A stretch of DNA of 64,000 nucleotides from Rhizobiaceae bacterium (GTDB lineage: Bacteria; Pseudomonadota; Alphaproteobacteria; Rhizobiales; Rhizobiaceae), in contig JARGOX010000008.1 of the NCBI GenBank assembly GCA_029233925.1, forward strand, positions 190,250-254,249. The letters are read 5' to 3'. This document shows, one piece after another, positions 25,939-34,436 of the stretch. Position 1 is the stretch's first letter; each line of letters begins with the position of its first letter. Both the position numbers and the translations under genes were made by a program. The notes beneath the pieces are model-generated. The model worked only from the letters and a program-made list of their open reading frames with translations, was not told the DNA's origin and did not search any database.

Positions 25939-26828
25939 ATGCATGTTTTGACTGTCCTGGATCATCCCGATCCTGACTCATTCAGCACTTCTGTTGCACA
26001 ACAATTCATCAATGGCGCCACGGCTGCCGGCCATACGGTTGAGCTTGCGGATTTGCATGCAGAAGGTTTTGATCCGCGTTGGTCGATGGCAGGTATTGAA
26101 GGGGAGGCCAGCGCAACCACTTTGCCGGATGTAGCGAAAGAACAGCAGCGGATCGCACGGGCAGATGCGATTTGTCTTGTTTTTCCGCTGTTCTGGTGGG
26201 GCATGCCGTCGACGACCAAGGCGTGGGTCGATCGTGTCTGGAGTTGGGGATGGGCTGATACCAAAGATCGATGATTATGACCCATCTGACCGGTTCGGGA
26301 GGTTTTCCGGTAAGAAGCGTGTCGCTGTGCGATACGGGGTATCGGTCAAGACGCGCGCCGCTGTCCGGAGAGCCTCCCGAACTGGCCTTTGGTGAGCCCA
26401 GCTTGCCCTTCGGACGGCGTTGCGACGCTTGCCCGGCCAACCAGGCCGCGCCGCGCGGCGCGCCTGGCCGACAGGCAAGCTGGGCCCAGCAGTTGGGCCA
26501 TAATCATCGATCTTGGGTATAAGATCAGTTGGACGACCCGAACCAATCACGCCAGCGGCTGCGTTCCGGCGTGCTCCTGATACCGGCGGGCGCGCGTTCA
26601 GACGAAATGGATGATGCTGGCTACCGTTCTGCCCTGGAAACAGTATGGATGAAGGGAACCTTCGGCTATTTCGGGTTTTCTCCGCGCAAGCTCGAGCTGC
26701 TCTGCGGTTCAACGCGCTCATCAAGGCGGCGACAAACGCTGCTGGAAAAAAGCCATCAGATTGGCCTTGATCTGGCGCCGCCCAAGAGACCGCACGGTCA
26801 AGATGAAACTTTTGTTGGGCGTTTCTGA
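25939..26828 (+). pseudogene. Flavodoxin-fold NAD(P)H oxidoreductase, copy 1, interrupted by a MITE
   Basis: The N-terminal half (MHVLTVLDHPDPDSFSTSVA to VDRVWSWGWA) and the C-terminal half (DDPNQSRQRLRSGVLLIPAG to LDLAPP) match the intact copy at 28724 closely, but are separated by a 263-bp insertion after the WSWGWA motif, which brings in a stop within five codons. The intact copy shows the continuous frame. Only the first ~107 residues plus four foreign ones could be made, lacking part of the flavin-binding fold. Confidence 0.92.
26258..26520. mobile_element. MITE-like element of 263 bp
   Basis: The ends are inverted repeats of 26 bp with three mismatches at most (left ATACCAAAGATCGATGATTA, right end complementary to ATACCCAAGATCGATGATTA). 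The inside is very rich in smaller inverted repeats, e.g. GCCCAGCTTGCC/GGCAAGCTGGGC, CCGGTTCGGGAGG/CCTCCCGAACTGG and CGATACGGGGTATCG. No coding frame of a transposase is present. Comparison with the intact gene fixes the insertion to within a few bases; no clear target duplication is visible. Confidence 0.88.
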
Positions 26829-26856
26829 ATAGCCGTTTTCAGGGCTTTGCCGATCG

Positions 26857-26930
26857 TCATTTGCCCAATTGTTTGGCCGCAGATGCATAATCTGCGCCTG
26901 CGCCTGCGCCTGCGCCATCTACATCTGCTG
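26857..26930 (-). pseudogene. 3' remnant of a DUF3095 gene
   Basis: Reads VDGAGAGAGADYASAAKQLG-K then stop, against VDGAGGGYATAAKHLG-K at the end of the DUF3095 gene at 38311. The DNA matches over some 70 bases (CATTTGCCCAA-TGTTTGGCCGC). A CGCCTG hexamer is repeated three times, enlarging the Gly/Ala run. Upstream the similarity is lost. The rest of the gap to 27279 holds no convincing gene. Confidence 0.6.
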
Positions 26931-27279
26931 AGCGGGCAAATCGACCAAACTTGAAATCAAGGCAAGCAGCCCAATGAGAAAGAGAACAGCTAATGGCGCA
27001 TTCCGGCGCCTGTTCATCGTATCGGGTGTATCGGATTCCAGCGGTCAGCCCTAGCGCGGCGGGTGGCGAAGTTTGGGCACCCGGCCATGCCCTGCAACTG
27101 GCCTCCACCTTGGGCTTGTACACCATCATGTCTTGCCGGGCGCACGATCTGCGCAGGCAGGCGGTTGTTTTTTGGGTGAAAAGCGTACACTCCTATCCGC
27201 GTCGGCATTGCATTTGGGAGATGCCAGCGCTGTCTCACCCCATTCCAGCACCAAATATATTTCAAATGAAGGACTTGCC

Positions 27280-27642
27280 ATGAACATCAATATCAGCAGA
27301 AAAACAGTTGCCGCCGCTTTTCTTGTGTCGGCCATGGCTCTGCCTGTTCCGGCGTTCGCGCAGGATGATGCTCTGGCCTGCGCCACACAGCATGGCCTGA
27401 CATCGGAGCATTCCACCCGTGTCGGGGATTTGACCTTCACCAACAGTTCCGATGCCTACATTCAGATCTTTAGGGTCGATCCGGACGGAACCAGCATGGA
27501 AATGACATCTTTGGAGGCAGGTCAGACAAGCAAACTGACCCAGAACCGGGAAGCTGTTTATGTCGGCCTGGATTCGCAAGGAAATTGCATGGGTGCAGGC
27601 AAATTGAGAGAATCGCGCGCCACCATCACGTTTGGCGGCTAA
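27280..27642 (+). CDS. Small secreted protein, VHL-beta-domain-like
   Basis: 120 residues. Signal peptide about 1-28 (KTVAAAFLVSAMALPVPAFA, then QDD). The mature part DLTFTNSSDAYIQIFRVDPDG, continuing with LEAGQTSKLTQNREAVYVGLD and GNCMG, resembles the beta domain of VHL-type proteins, a small beta-sandwich seen in secreted bacterial proteins, though the match is from memory of the pattern and should be held loosely. GAAGGA lies six bases before the ATG. Two Cys could form one disulfide. It converges with the next gene. Confidence 0.7.
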   Translation: MNINISRKTVAAAFLVSAMALPVPAFAQDDALACATQHGLTSEHSTRVGDLTFTNSSDAYIQIFRVDPDGTSMEMTSLEAGQTSKLTQNREAVYVGLDSQGNCMGAGKLRESRATITFGG

Positions 27643-27710
27643 GCATACCGAGGTCTGAAAAGGGCCGCGCATTCTATTGGCCAGTCTCATCTCAGGGGCT
27701 TGATGACGCG

Positions 27711-28337
27711 CTACTCGGGTTCTTCAATCCGGATCGCGTCATCATAGACAATGGTCGTGACCTGCACATCCTTCGATGGCTTGGGCGCCCAACTGGCGAT
27801 CCCTTCGGCCAATTCCAATCGCAACAGGCGGCTGGCATCGGGGGCGACCCAGACGGAATAGCGCCCACCCCACCAGGAGCCGTTTTCGTTTGGCTCAGGC
27901 TTCGACAGGAAGCGGTAGAGAATAGCGTTTTCACCATCGAGATCGGTTGCGCCAAGGCATTCCGGTTCGCTGACCGAGGCCGCAAGTCTGGCGTTGGTGG
28001 CGCGGACGAATTCCTCGGGGTTGCCGGTGCCGGTATCGTTGGACCTTGTCCACGGGCCATCGAAGCTGGAACCTGTCCAGGAGGCATTGCCGATCGCCAT
28101 GAAGCAGCCATTGGGGGTGCAATTGATCGATCGGATAGGCCCATCCCAAAGGACATCCGATGAGGCTGTCTCGGTTCCGTCGGGACCGCGGACAATGGTG
28201 GTCTCGCGTCTGTTTCCCCTGGTGAAGGGGTCCCATGCACCGCCCTGGAACAATGTGTTGATCTCATCTGCGCAATTGGCTGCGGCGGGGGCGGTTGCAG
28301 CCAGACTTAAAAGGCAGAAAATCGCAATATAACGCAT
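27711..28337 (-). CDS. Hypothetical secreted protein (208 residues)
   Basis: Signal peptide MRYIAIFCLLSLAATAPAAA, cleavage before NCADE. The mature part is acidic, Trp- and Gly-rich, with four Cys (NCADE, INCTPNGCF, PECLG), probably disulfide-bonded. The end (NGSWWGGRYSVWVAPDASRL, then TIVYDDAIRI) looks like edge strands of a beta-barrel or LolA-like fold, but I do not recognise a family. GGAG precedes the ATG. Confidence 0.75.
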   Translation of the reverse strand: MRYIAIFCLLSLAATAPAAANCADEINTLFQGGAWDPFTRGNRRETTIVRGPDGTETASSDVLWDGPIRSINCTPNGCFMAIGNASWTGSSFDGPWTRSNDTGTGNPEEFVRATNARLAASVSEPECLGATDLDGENAILYRFLSKPEPNENGSWWGGRYSVWVAPDASRLLRLELAEGIASWAPKPSKDVQVTTIVYDDAIRIEEPE

Positions 28338-28723
28338 AGGGCACTCCGGAATTCAGGGTTGGCAACAGCGCTTTTCGGAAATTCCCGATTGAACCACCGT
28401 CCGTCACCCTACCTAACCCCAAGGCGTTTCTTCAAGCCATTTCTCTGGTGCGTATCGTTCCAGCTACCACCCAGGGCGGTTTTTTCGTTGCGCACCAATT
28501 GGCCAGACAGCAGTCAATGATATTTTCAACACGGTAGGATTGCGCCTTCCAAATGCTGGTGGAGAGACAGAAATCATTTCGCTTGACCTCAAGTTAACTG
28601 GAGGCTGCACAATGGTTTTGAATGCGCGCTCTGAATGTGCCTTGTCGTTTCCCCTGTTGGCATGATGCGGCGTGTATGGTCTGCTCATTCGATGGCCAGG
28701 AATGATGACCGCGGAGTTCACTT
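28338..28723. other. Intergenic region with oxidoreductase promoter
   Basis: 386 bp. The right 150 bp parallels the region before the broken copy 1 and contains the SoxR-type promoter. No gene was seen. Confidence 0.5.
28583..28613 (+). promoter_or_regulatory. SoxR-type operator/promoter, copy 2
   Basis: TTGACC, 19-bp spacer with CCTCAAGTTAACTGGAGG (28587-28604), then CACAAT. Operator identical to copy 1. It should place the intact oxidoreductase under a redox-sensing MerR-family activator; no soxR gene is in the window. Confidence 0.78.
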
Positions 28724-29329
28724 ATGCATGTTTTGACTGTCCTGGATCATCCCGATCCTGCCTCGTTCAGCGCTTCTGTTGCGCAACAATTCATCAATGG
28801 CGCCAGGGCTGCGGGTCATTCGGTTGAGCTTGCAGATTTGCATGCCGAAGGTTTTGATCCGCGTTGGTCCATGGCTGACATTGAAGGGGAGGGCGACGCA
28901 ATCCCATCGGCAGATGTGGCGAAAGAACAGCAGCGAATCGCGCGGGCAGATGCGATCTGCCTTGTTTTTCCGCTGTTCTGGTGGGGCATGCCGTCCATGA
29001 CCAAGGGGTGGGTCGATCGTGTCTGGAGCTGGGGATGGGCTTACGATCAGTTGGACGACCCGGACCAATCACTGCAACGACCCCGTTCCGGCGTGCTCCT
29101 GATACCGGCGGGCGCGCGTTCAGACGAAATGGATGATGCTGGCTATCGTTCTGCCTTGGAAACAGCTTGGATAAAGGGAACCTTTGGGTACTTTGGATTC
29201 TCGCCGCGCAGGCTCGAGCTGCTGTGTGGCTCAACGGGCTCATCAAAGCGACGAAAGGCGCTGTTGGAAAAAAGCTATCAGATTGGCCTTGATCTGGCGC
29301 CTCCCCAGTGGAGCGAAGGGGCAGGTTGA
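28724..29329 (+). CDS. NAD(P)H oxidoreductase, flavodoxin-fold (quinone reductase-like)
   Basis: 201 residues of the Flavodoxin_2 family (NQO1/MdaB/KefF-like). The phosphate-loop start HPDPASFSASVAQQF and the conserved PLFWWGMPSMTKGWVDRVWS are intact, followed by [16 protein letters not shown]. Such enzymes transfer two electrons from NAD(P)H through FAD or FMN to quinones or other electrophiles. The SoxR-type promoter upstream fits a role in defence against redox-active compounds. It is the functional copy of the pair with 25939. Confidence 0.92.
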   Translation: MHVLTVLDHPDPASFSASVAQQFINGARAAGHSVELADLHAEGFDPRWSMADIEGEGDAIPSADVAKEQQRIARADAICLVFPLFWWGMPSMTKGWVDRVWSWGWAYDQLDDPDQSLQRPRSGVLLIPAGARSDEMDDAGYRSALETAWIKGTFGYFGFSPRRLELLCGSTGSSKRRKALLEKSYQIGLDLAPPQWSEGAG

Positions 29330-29565
29330 TACTTTTGTTGGGCGTCTTCTCAGCCCCATCGGGAACATTCTGCCAACCGAAGTCAAGGAGAATGACTTTG
29401 CACAGCGCGGCGTGCTCGATATGGTCGCGTGAAGTGAAGCCAAAGGTCTGCGATAGAATCAGGGCGATTCCTCGGACCAGAATTCAATCTTCACATGGCT
29501 GATCGGTCTTAATTCCCCTGGTAACGGACACATGCCAGCAACTGAAAAAAAGCATGAGGACAAAG

Positions 29566-30468
29566 ATGGAAACAGCCTTTACGTATTTCGAGGCAGTCGC
29601 CGAGCTGGGTTCGATCAGGAAGGCTTCTGAACAACTTCATATCTCCCCGTCATCGGTTAGTCGCCAGATCCAGAAACTGGAATATACCTATGGCGTGCCA
29701 TTGCTCATCCGTCAGGCTCAAGGCGTGCGGCTGACGCCCGCTGGTGAACTGGCACTTCGATACGTCAAAGGCCGCCAGAAAGAATTGCAGCGGTTGCGTG
29801 TCGAGATTGACGCACTGAGAAACCTCGAAAGCGGACATATCATCATCTATACGGTGGAAGGCATGATTGGTGGCCTGTTGCCTCGGGCGCTTGCCATGTT
29901 CGGCAAGGATCATCCGAACATAACCTATGAAGTGCTCGTGGCGGGAACTGATGGTGTGATGCGCGCCGTTGTCGAAGATCGCTGCGATATCGGCGTTTCC
30001 TTTCAGCCCGATCCGCGGCCCGAAGTTGAAACGCTGATCAGTCTGAGCCAGCCGCTGATGGCCGTCATGTCGCGCGATCACCATCTTGCGGCTGCAAGCC
30101 AATTGAAGATGAGCGAGCTTAAGACTGAACCGCTTGGTCTGCCTGATCGCTCATTCGGAATCCGTCATCTCGTCGACCATGTCGTCAAATCCGAACAGCT
30201 TGTCATCAACATCCGGCTGGAAACGAATTCGATCGACATGATGCGCCAGTTCGCGCTGCAAAATATGGGCGTTATCTTCCTGCCCGCCTTCTCGTTTGAG
30301 CGCGAACTTGAATCAGGTGAACTGGTTGGCATACCCATTGTCTCACAGGTTCTTTCGCTTTCCGCCACTCAGGTCTGCAAACGGACCAACATCGAGCTGA
30401 GCACCGCCGCTTTTCGATTCGTGGAATATATACGCCTCGTGGCAGATGAATTCGTAGGTGTTGCATAA
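29566..30468 (+). CDS. LysR family transcriptional regulator
   Basis: 300 residues. N-terminal HTH (FEAVAELGSIRKASEQLHIS, then PSSVSRQIQKLE) and a C-terminal periplasmic-binding-like effector domain (from about 90). The ATG at 29566 has GAGGACAAAG in front; the upstream ATG at 29554 has none. It is immediately upstream of the livKHMGF-type operon in the same direction and probably regulates it. Confidence 0.92.
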   Translation: METAFTYFEAVAELGSIRKASEQLHISPSSVSRQIQKLEYTYGVPLLIRQAQGVRLTPAGELALRYVKGRQKELQRLRVEIDALRNLESGHIIIYTVEGMIGGLLPRALAMFGKDHPNITYEVLVAGTDGVMRAVVEDRCDIGVSFQPDPRPEVETLISLSQPLMAVMSRDHHLAAASQLKMSELKTEPLGLPDRSFGIRHLVDHVVKSEQLVINIRLETNSIDMMRQFALQNMGVIFLPAFSFERELESGELVGIPIVSQVLSLSATQVCKRTNIELSTAAFRFVEYIRLVADEFVGVA

Positions 30469-30588
30469 AACGCAACACTGTGTGCTGACATTGCCACTTC
30501 CTTGAAGCGCCGACTTACCCTTAGTCTCGTGGTGCATGGCAATCAGCACGTTTGCAAATGCGTAAACAGAAAACTGAGGAGTTATGAA

Positions 30589-31791
30589 ATGCGAAGTAAC
30601 ATGAAGGCTTGGCTTCTTGCAATCGCAAGCGCTACTGCGCTGCTGGTGCAGCCTGCGGCTGCAAATGAGACGTTGCGCATTGGAGCACCACTTCCGCTCA
30701 CTGGCCCGCTTTCGCCCGAAGGGCTTAAGCAGCAGCGTGGCTATGATCTCTGGGCCGAAACAGTCAACACGGCAGGCGGCATAAAAGTTGCCGGTGATGT
30801 TTATGATGTTGAAATCGTCTATGTCGATTATGAAAGCCAGACTCCACGGGCCGTACAAACCGCTGAACGCCTGATTACCGCTGACAATGTCAATTTCCTC
30901 TTTGCTCCATTCGGCTCGGGCGCGGCCAAAGCTGCAAGTTCTGTTGCCGAGCGCTACCAGATTCCGATGATTGCCGCGACCGCATCGTCAAGCAGCGTTT
31001 ACGATCAGGGTTATCAATATCTTTTCGGAACGTTCACGCCGAACAGTACGCTGACTGAGCCGTTGGCGAAAATCGTGGCCAATTCGGGACAGGATGTCTC
31101 GACGGTCGCAATCTATGCCAGAAATGACCTGTTCCCTCTGGCCATTGCCAACGAAATGAAAAAGTCGACTGGAAACAATGACCTCGAAGTGATCTCCTTC
31201 GATGAATATGCAATTGGTACAATGGACCATGCGTCAGCATTGACGCTGATGTTGCGCTCGAAACCCGATTGGGTTTTCACAACCGGCTATATCAATGACC
31301 TGATCCTGATCCGCCGCCAGATGGCTGATCTTGGAATTGAGCCGAAAATTCTGACGATGATTGCGGGCCCCGCCTATCAGGAGTTCATCGACGCAACAGG
31401 TGACCACTCCAACAATGTCTCCAGCGCTGCATGGTGGCATCCGGCCGTTTCCTACGACGGTAAAGACATCTTTGGCTCCACCGCCGATTTTGTTGCTGCC
31501 TTTGAGGCAAAATACAATGCGGTTCCTGACTATGCAGAAGCATCTGCAGCTGCAGCCGGCGCCATTCTCGAGCTTGCAATCGAACAGGCTGGAACGATCG
31601 AGCCGACCGCCGTTCGCGATGCACTTGCGTCCATGGACACGGTAACGTTTTACGGCCCGGTTCACTTTGGTGAAAATGGACAGATTGACTCGCTCGAACC
31701 GCCGGTTTTCCAGATTCAGGATGGCAAAGCCAAAACGATCTTTCCTGAAATCATCAAGCAGGCAGATATGCGCTTCGGCGGCATCGAATAG
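30589..31791 (+). CDS. livK: Branched-chain amino-acid-type ABC transporter, substrate-binding protein
   Basis: 400 residues. Signal peptide (KAWLLAIASATALLVQPAAA, about 5-24), then the Leu/Ile/Val-binding pattern: LRIGAPLPLTGPLSPEGLKQ, NVNFLFAPFGSGAAKAAS, then SVAERYQIPMIAATASSSS. GAGGAG lies eight bases before the ATG. Such proteins bind amino acids, amides or aromatic acids. The catabolic genes downstream suggest something other than leucine. The gene symbol denotes family only. Confidence 0.92.
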   Translation: MRSNMKAWLLAIASATALLVQPAAANETLRIGAPLPLTGPLSPEGLKQQRGYDLWAETVNTAGGIKVAGDVYDVEIVYVDYESQTPRAVQTAERLITADNVNFLFAPFGSGAAKAASSVAERYQIPMIAATASSSSVYDQGYQYLFGTFTPNSTLTEPLAKIVANSGQDVSTVAIYARNDLFPLAIANEMKKSTGNNDLEVISFDEYAIGTMDHASALTLMLRSKPDWVFTTGYINDLILIRRQMADLGIEPKILTMIAGPAYQEFIDATGDHSNNVSSAAWWHPAVSYDGKDIFGSTADFVAAFEAKYNAVPDYAEASAAAAGAILELAIEQAGTIEPTAVRDALASMDTVTFYGPVHFGENGQIDSLEPPVFQIQDGKAKTIFPEIIKQADMRFGGIE

Positions 31792-31835
31792 CTGCCGATC
31801 CAGCCGCGCATCGCCGCAATCCAATGTATCAGCTT

Positions 31836-31851
31836 CCGGCCTGCAGGCCGG
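31836..31851. terminator. Perfect palindrome in the livK-livH gap
   Basis: CCGGCCTGCAGGCCGG, capable of a short hairpin. Hairpins after binding-protein genes often protect the upstream mRNA and lower downstream expression; no T run follows, so it is not a typical terminator. Confidence 0.4.
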
Positions 31852-31876
31852 TCGCTCGTAACCCGGAACAACGCTC

Positions 31877-32743
31877 ATGTTATACGCGCAGATCCTGTTG
31901 AACGGATTGGTGCTTGGGGGCCTTTATGCCTGCATATCGGTCGGCTTTTCACTGGTTTGGGGTGTCCTGAACGTCATCAACGTGCTTCACGGCTCGTTCG
32001 TTGTCCTCGGCTCCTACATTGCCTATTTCGCCTACGCCCATTTCGGAATCCATCCGTTCTTTTCAATCATCATTGCCGGTGCGCTGCTGTTTGCGCTTGG
32101 CTATGTGGTGCAGCTTGGCCTCATCAACCGTGTCGTCGGCGCTCCGGTCCTGACCACGCTGGTGCTGACCTTCGGGCTGGATCTGCTTTTGAACAACGGC
32201 ATGCTGCTGGCCTTCAGCGCTGACTACAGAAGTGTGCAGCTTGCCAATCCGCTGGGCAGCGCTGTTGTCGCCGGCCTGGTCTTTCCGCTGGATCGCCTTG
32301 TTGCCATGTTGCTGGCAGGCGTTCTGACAGGCCTGCTCTATCTGCTGCTGGTCCGTTCCAAGATCGGACGCGCCATTGTTGCGGTCCGCATGGACCGGGA
32401 GGCCGCAGCGCTGATGGGCGTCGATGTGAAAAAGATTTACGCAATTACGTTTGGTATCGGCGCACTGATGGCGGGAGCGGCGGGCAGCCTTCTCAGTCTG
32501 GTCTTTCCGATCTCTCCGCTTGCGGGTTCAGAATATCTGAGCATTGCCTTTATCGTTTGCATTCTCGGCGGGCTTGGCAGCATATCCGGCGCGATTGTCG
32601 GGGGTATCGCACTTGGTCTCATCCAAAGCTTCGGTGCGCTGTTTATCGGCCCCCAGCACGGCCTGACCATTGCCTTCGTCCTGCTCATCATCCTGCTGAT
32701 TTTCAAACCAACCGGCATTATGGGTCGCAGGGGGTACGAATGA
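31877..32743 (+). CDS. livH: Branched-chain amino-acid-type ABC transporter permease LivH
   Basis: 288 residues, about eight membrane segments. Family patterns GLVLGGLYACISVGFSLVWG, NVLHGSFVVLGSY and ILGGLGSISGAIVGGIALGL are present. It overlaps livM by four bases (ATGA). It forms the membrane channel with LivM. Confidence 0.92.
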   Translation: MLYAQILLNGLVLGGLYACISVGFSLVWGVLNVINVLHGSFVVLGSYIAYFAYAHFGIHPFFSIIIAGALLFALGYVVQLGLINRVVGAPVLTTLVLTFGLDLLLNNGMLLAFSADYRSVQLANPLGSAVVAGLVFPLDRLVAMLLAGVLTGLLYLLLVRSKIGRAIVAVRMDREAAALMGVDVKKIYAITFGIGALMAGAAGSLLSLVFPISPLAGSEYLSIAFIVCILGGLGSISGAIVGGIALGLIQSFGALFIGPQHGLTIAFVLLIILLIFKPTGIMGRRGYE

Positions 32744-33678
32744 AACGTCCAGTCATTGCACTTATAGCCTTCGCAATTATTGCTTGCCTGCCCCTGCTCG
32801 GCGACAATTATCTGCTCCGCCTTGGTACGATGTTTGCCATGTATGCCGTTCTTGCGCAGTCCTGGAACATCATCGGCGGTTATGCCGGTTACCCCTCTTT
32901 CGCAACGGCGGCCTTTTTTGGTCTCGGTGCCTATACGGGCGCAATCCTTCAGGGCTTTGGCTGGCCAATGCCTCTGGCATGGGTGGCGGCTGGTTTGCTG
33001 GCTGCGGTCTTCGCCGGTGCCATGGGCTCCGCCATCCTGCATCTCAAGGGGCACTATTTTGCCATTGCGAGCCTTGTGCTGGCGGAAGTTCTGCTTGAAG
33101 TCACCACATCCTGGACCAGTCTTACCGGTGGTGGCATGGGCCTTAATCTGCCCATTATCCGCATGTCCATAGCAGCTCAGGCACGCCTGTTTTTCTGGTC
33201 GATGCTCGGCCTTGCTGTGCTCACCTTCCTGATGAGCTGGTATGTGTCGGCAGGCCGCATCGGATTTGCCCTGCGCTGCATTCGTCAAAATGAGGATGCC
33301 TCCTCCATGGTCGGCATCAACACCACACGCTACAAGGTCGTGGCCTTTGTCATGTCATCGCTTTTCGTCGGAGCAGCCGGCGCGCTCTATGCATCATGGG
33401 TCTTCTATATCGAACCACCGGATGTCTATTCGGTCATGACGACGATCCGTCCGATTGTCATGACAATGCTGGGTGGTGCCGGCACGCTTCTGGGGCCGGT
33501 CATCGGCTCGGCGATATTCCTCGTTATCGAAGAAGTTGTATGGCGCAATTTCCTCTCTGTTCATGCGGCGGTGCTCGGCATTTTGATTGTCGGTCTGATT
33601 TTCTACCTGCCAAACGGCATTGTTGGTGCGGTTGCGCGCAGGTTTCGCAAACGCGGCGCGGAAAACGGGGAGACATAG
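32740..33678 (+). CDS. livM: Branched-chain amino-acid-type ABC transporter permease LivM
   Basis: 312 residues, hydrophobic throughout. Conserved AQSWNIIGGYAGYPSFATAA (family: WNLLGGYAGQ-S-G), the cytoplasmic coupling segment RIGFALRCIRQNEDASSMVG and LGGAGTLLGPVIGSA. The ATG at 32740 overlaps the livH stop, giving translational coupling. Confidence 0.92.
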   Translation: MKRPVIALIAFAIIACLPLLGDNYLLRLGTMFAMYAVLAQSWNIIGGYAGYPSFATAAFFGLGAYTGAILQGFGWPMPLAWVAAGLLAAVFAGAMGSAILHLKGHYFAIASLVLAEVLLEVTTSWTSLTGGGMGLNLPIIRMSIAAQARLFFWSMLGLAVLTFLMSWYVSAGRIGFALRCIRQNEDASSMVGINTTRYKVVAFVMSSLFVGAAGALYASWVFYIEPPDVYSVMTTIRPIVMTMLGGAGTLLGPVIGSAIFLVIEEVVWRNFLSVHAAVLGILIVGLIFYLPNGIVGAVARRFRKRGAENGET

Positions 33679-33680
33679 GC

Positions 33681-34436
33681 ATGAGTATTCTGGAACTGAA
33701 AGGCCTGACCCAGCGCTTTGGGGGGCTGATCGCCGTAAACGATGTTGACCTTTCTGTCGAAGCCGGAGAAATCGTTGGTCTGATCGGCCCCAACGGCGCG
33801 GGAAAAACGACCGTGGTCAATCTTATAACCGGCGTATTCAAGCCTAGCTCCGGCACGGTGACGTTCAAGGGCAGGCGTCTGGATGGTTTGAAACCCTATC
33901 AGATCAGTCGCATGGGCGTGGCGCGCACCTATCAGGTCGTTCAGCCCTTTCCTGAAATGAGCGTTCTTGAAAACGTGATGGCGCCGGCCATCTTTGCCGC
34001 AGGAGCCTCATCAAAGGCTGAGGCTATGCGGGCCGCAGACGAGGCGATCGATTTTCTGGGTCTCAAGGACTTGCGTGATACGCTGGCCTCGGAACTTACC
34101 CTTGCCGAGCGCAAAAGGCTGGAACTGGCCAAAAGTCTGGCCATGAAGCCCGAGGTGCTTTTGCTGGACGAGGTCAATGCAGGGCTCAACCCGGCGGAGA
34201 TCGAAATCGCGCTTGAGATGATACGGGCCATCGCCGCACGCGGCGTTACCATTATCCTGATTGAACATCTGATGAAGGTGGTGATGAGCCTGTGTTCGCG
34301 GATTGTCGTCCTGCATCATGGCGCCAAGATTGCCGAGGGAAAGCCGGACGAGATTACAAAAAATGAAAAGGTGATTCAGGCCTATCTGGGCAACCGGTAT
34401 GCCAAGGCCAATGCTGCGGAGAAGCCGAATGTCTGA
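33681..34436 (+). CDS. livG: Branched-chain amino-acid-type ABC transporter ATPase LivG
   Basis: 251 residues. Walker A GPNGAGKTT, Walker B EVLLLDEVNAGLNP, switch His in IILIEHLMKVV. The signature segment reads ELTLAERKRLELAK where most ABC proteins have LSGGQ; this is known in a subset of LivG proteins. It overlaps livF by eight bases. Confidence 0.92.
   Translation: MSILELKGLTQRFGGLIAVNDVDLSVEAGEIVGLIGPNGAGKTTVVNLITGVFKPSSGTVTFKGRRLDGLKPYQISRMGVARTYQVVQPFPEMSVLENVMAPAIFAAGASSKAEAMRAADEAIDFLGLKDLRDTLASELTLAERKRLELAKSLAMKPEVLLLDEVNAGLNPAEIEIALEMIRAIAARGVTIILIEHLMKVVMSLCSRIVVLHHGAKIAEGKPDEITKNEKVIQAYLGNRYAKANAAEKPNV

Noticed and set aside
26993..27283. Open frames on both strands before the VHL-like gene
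   Set aside because: Composition and lack of start signals suggest noncoding sequence; the real start at 27280 has its own ribosome-binding site.
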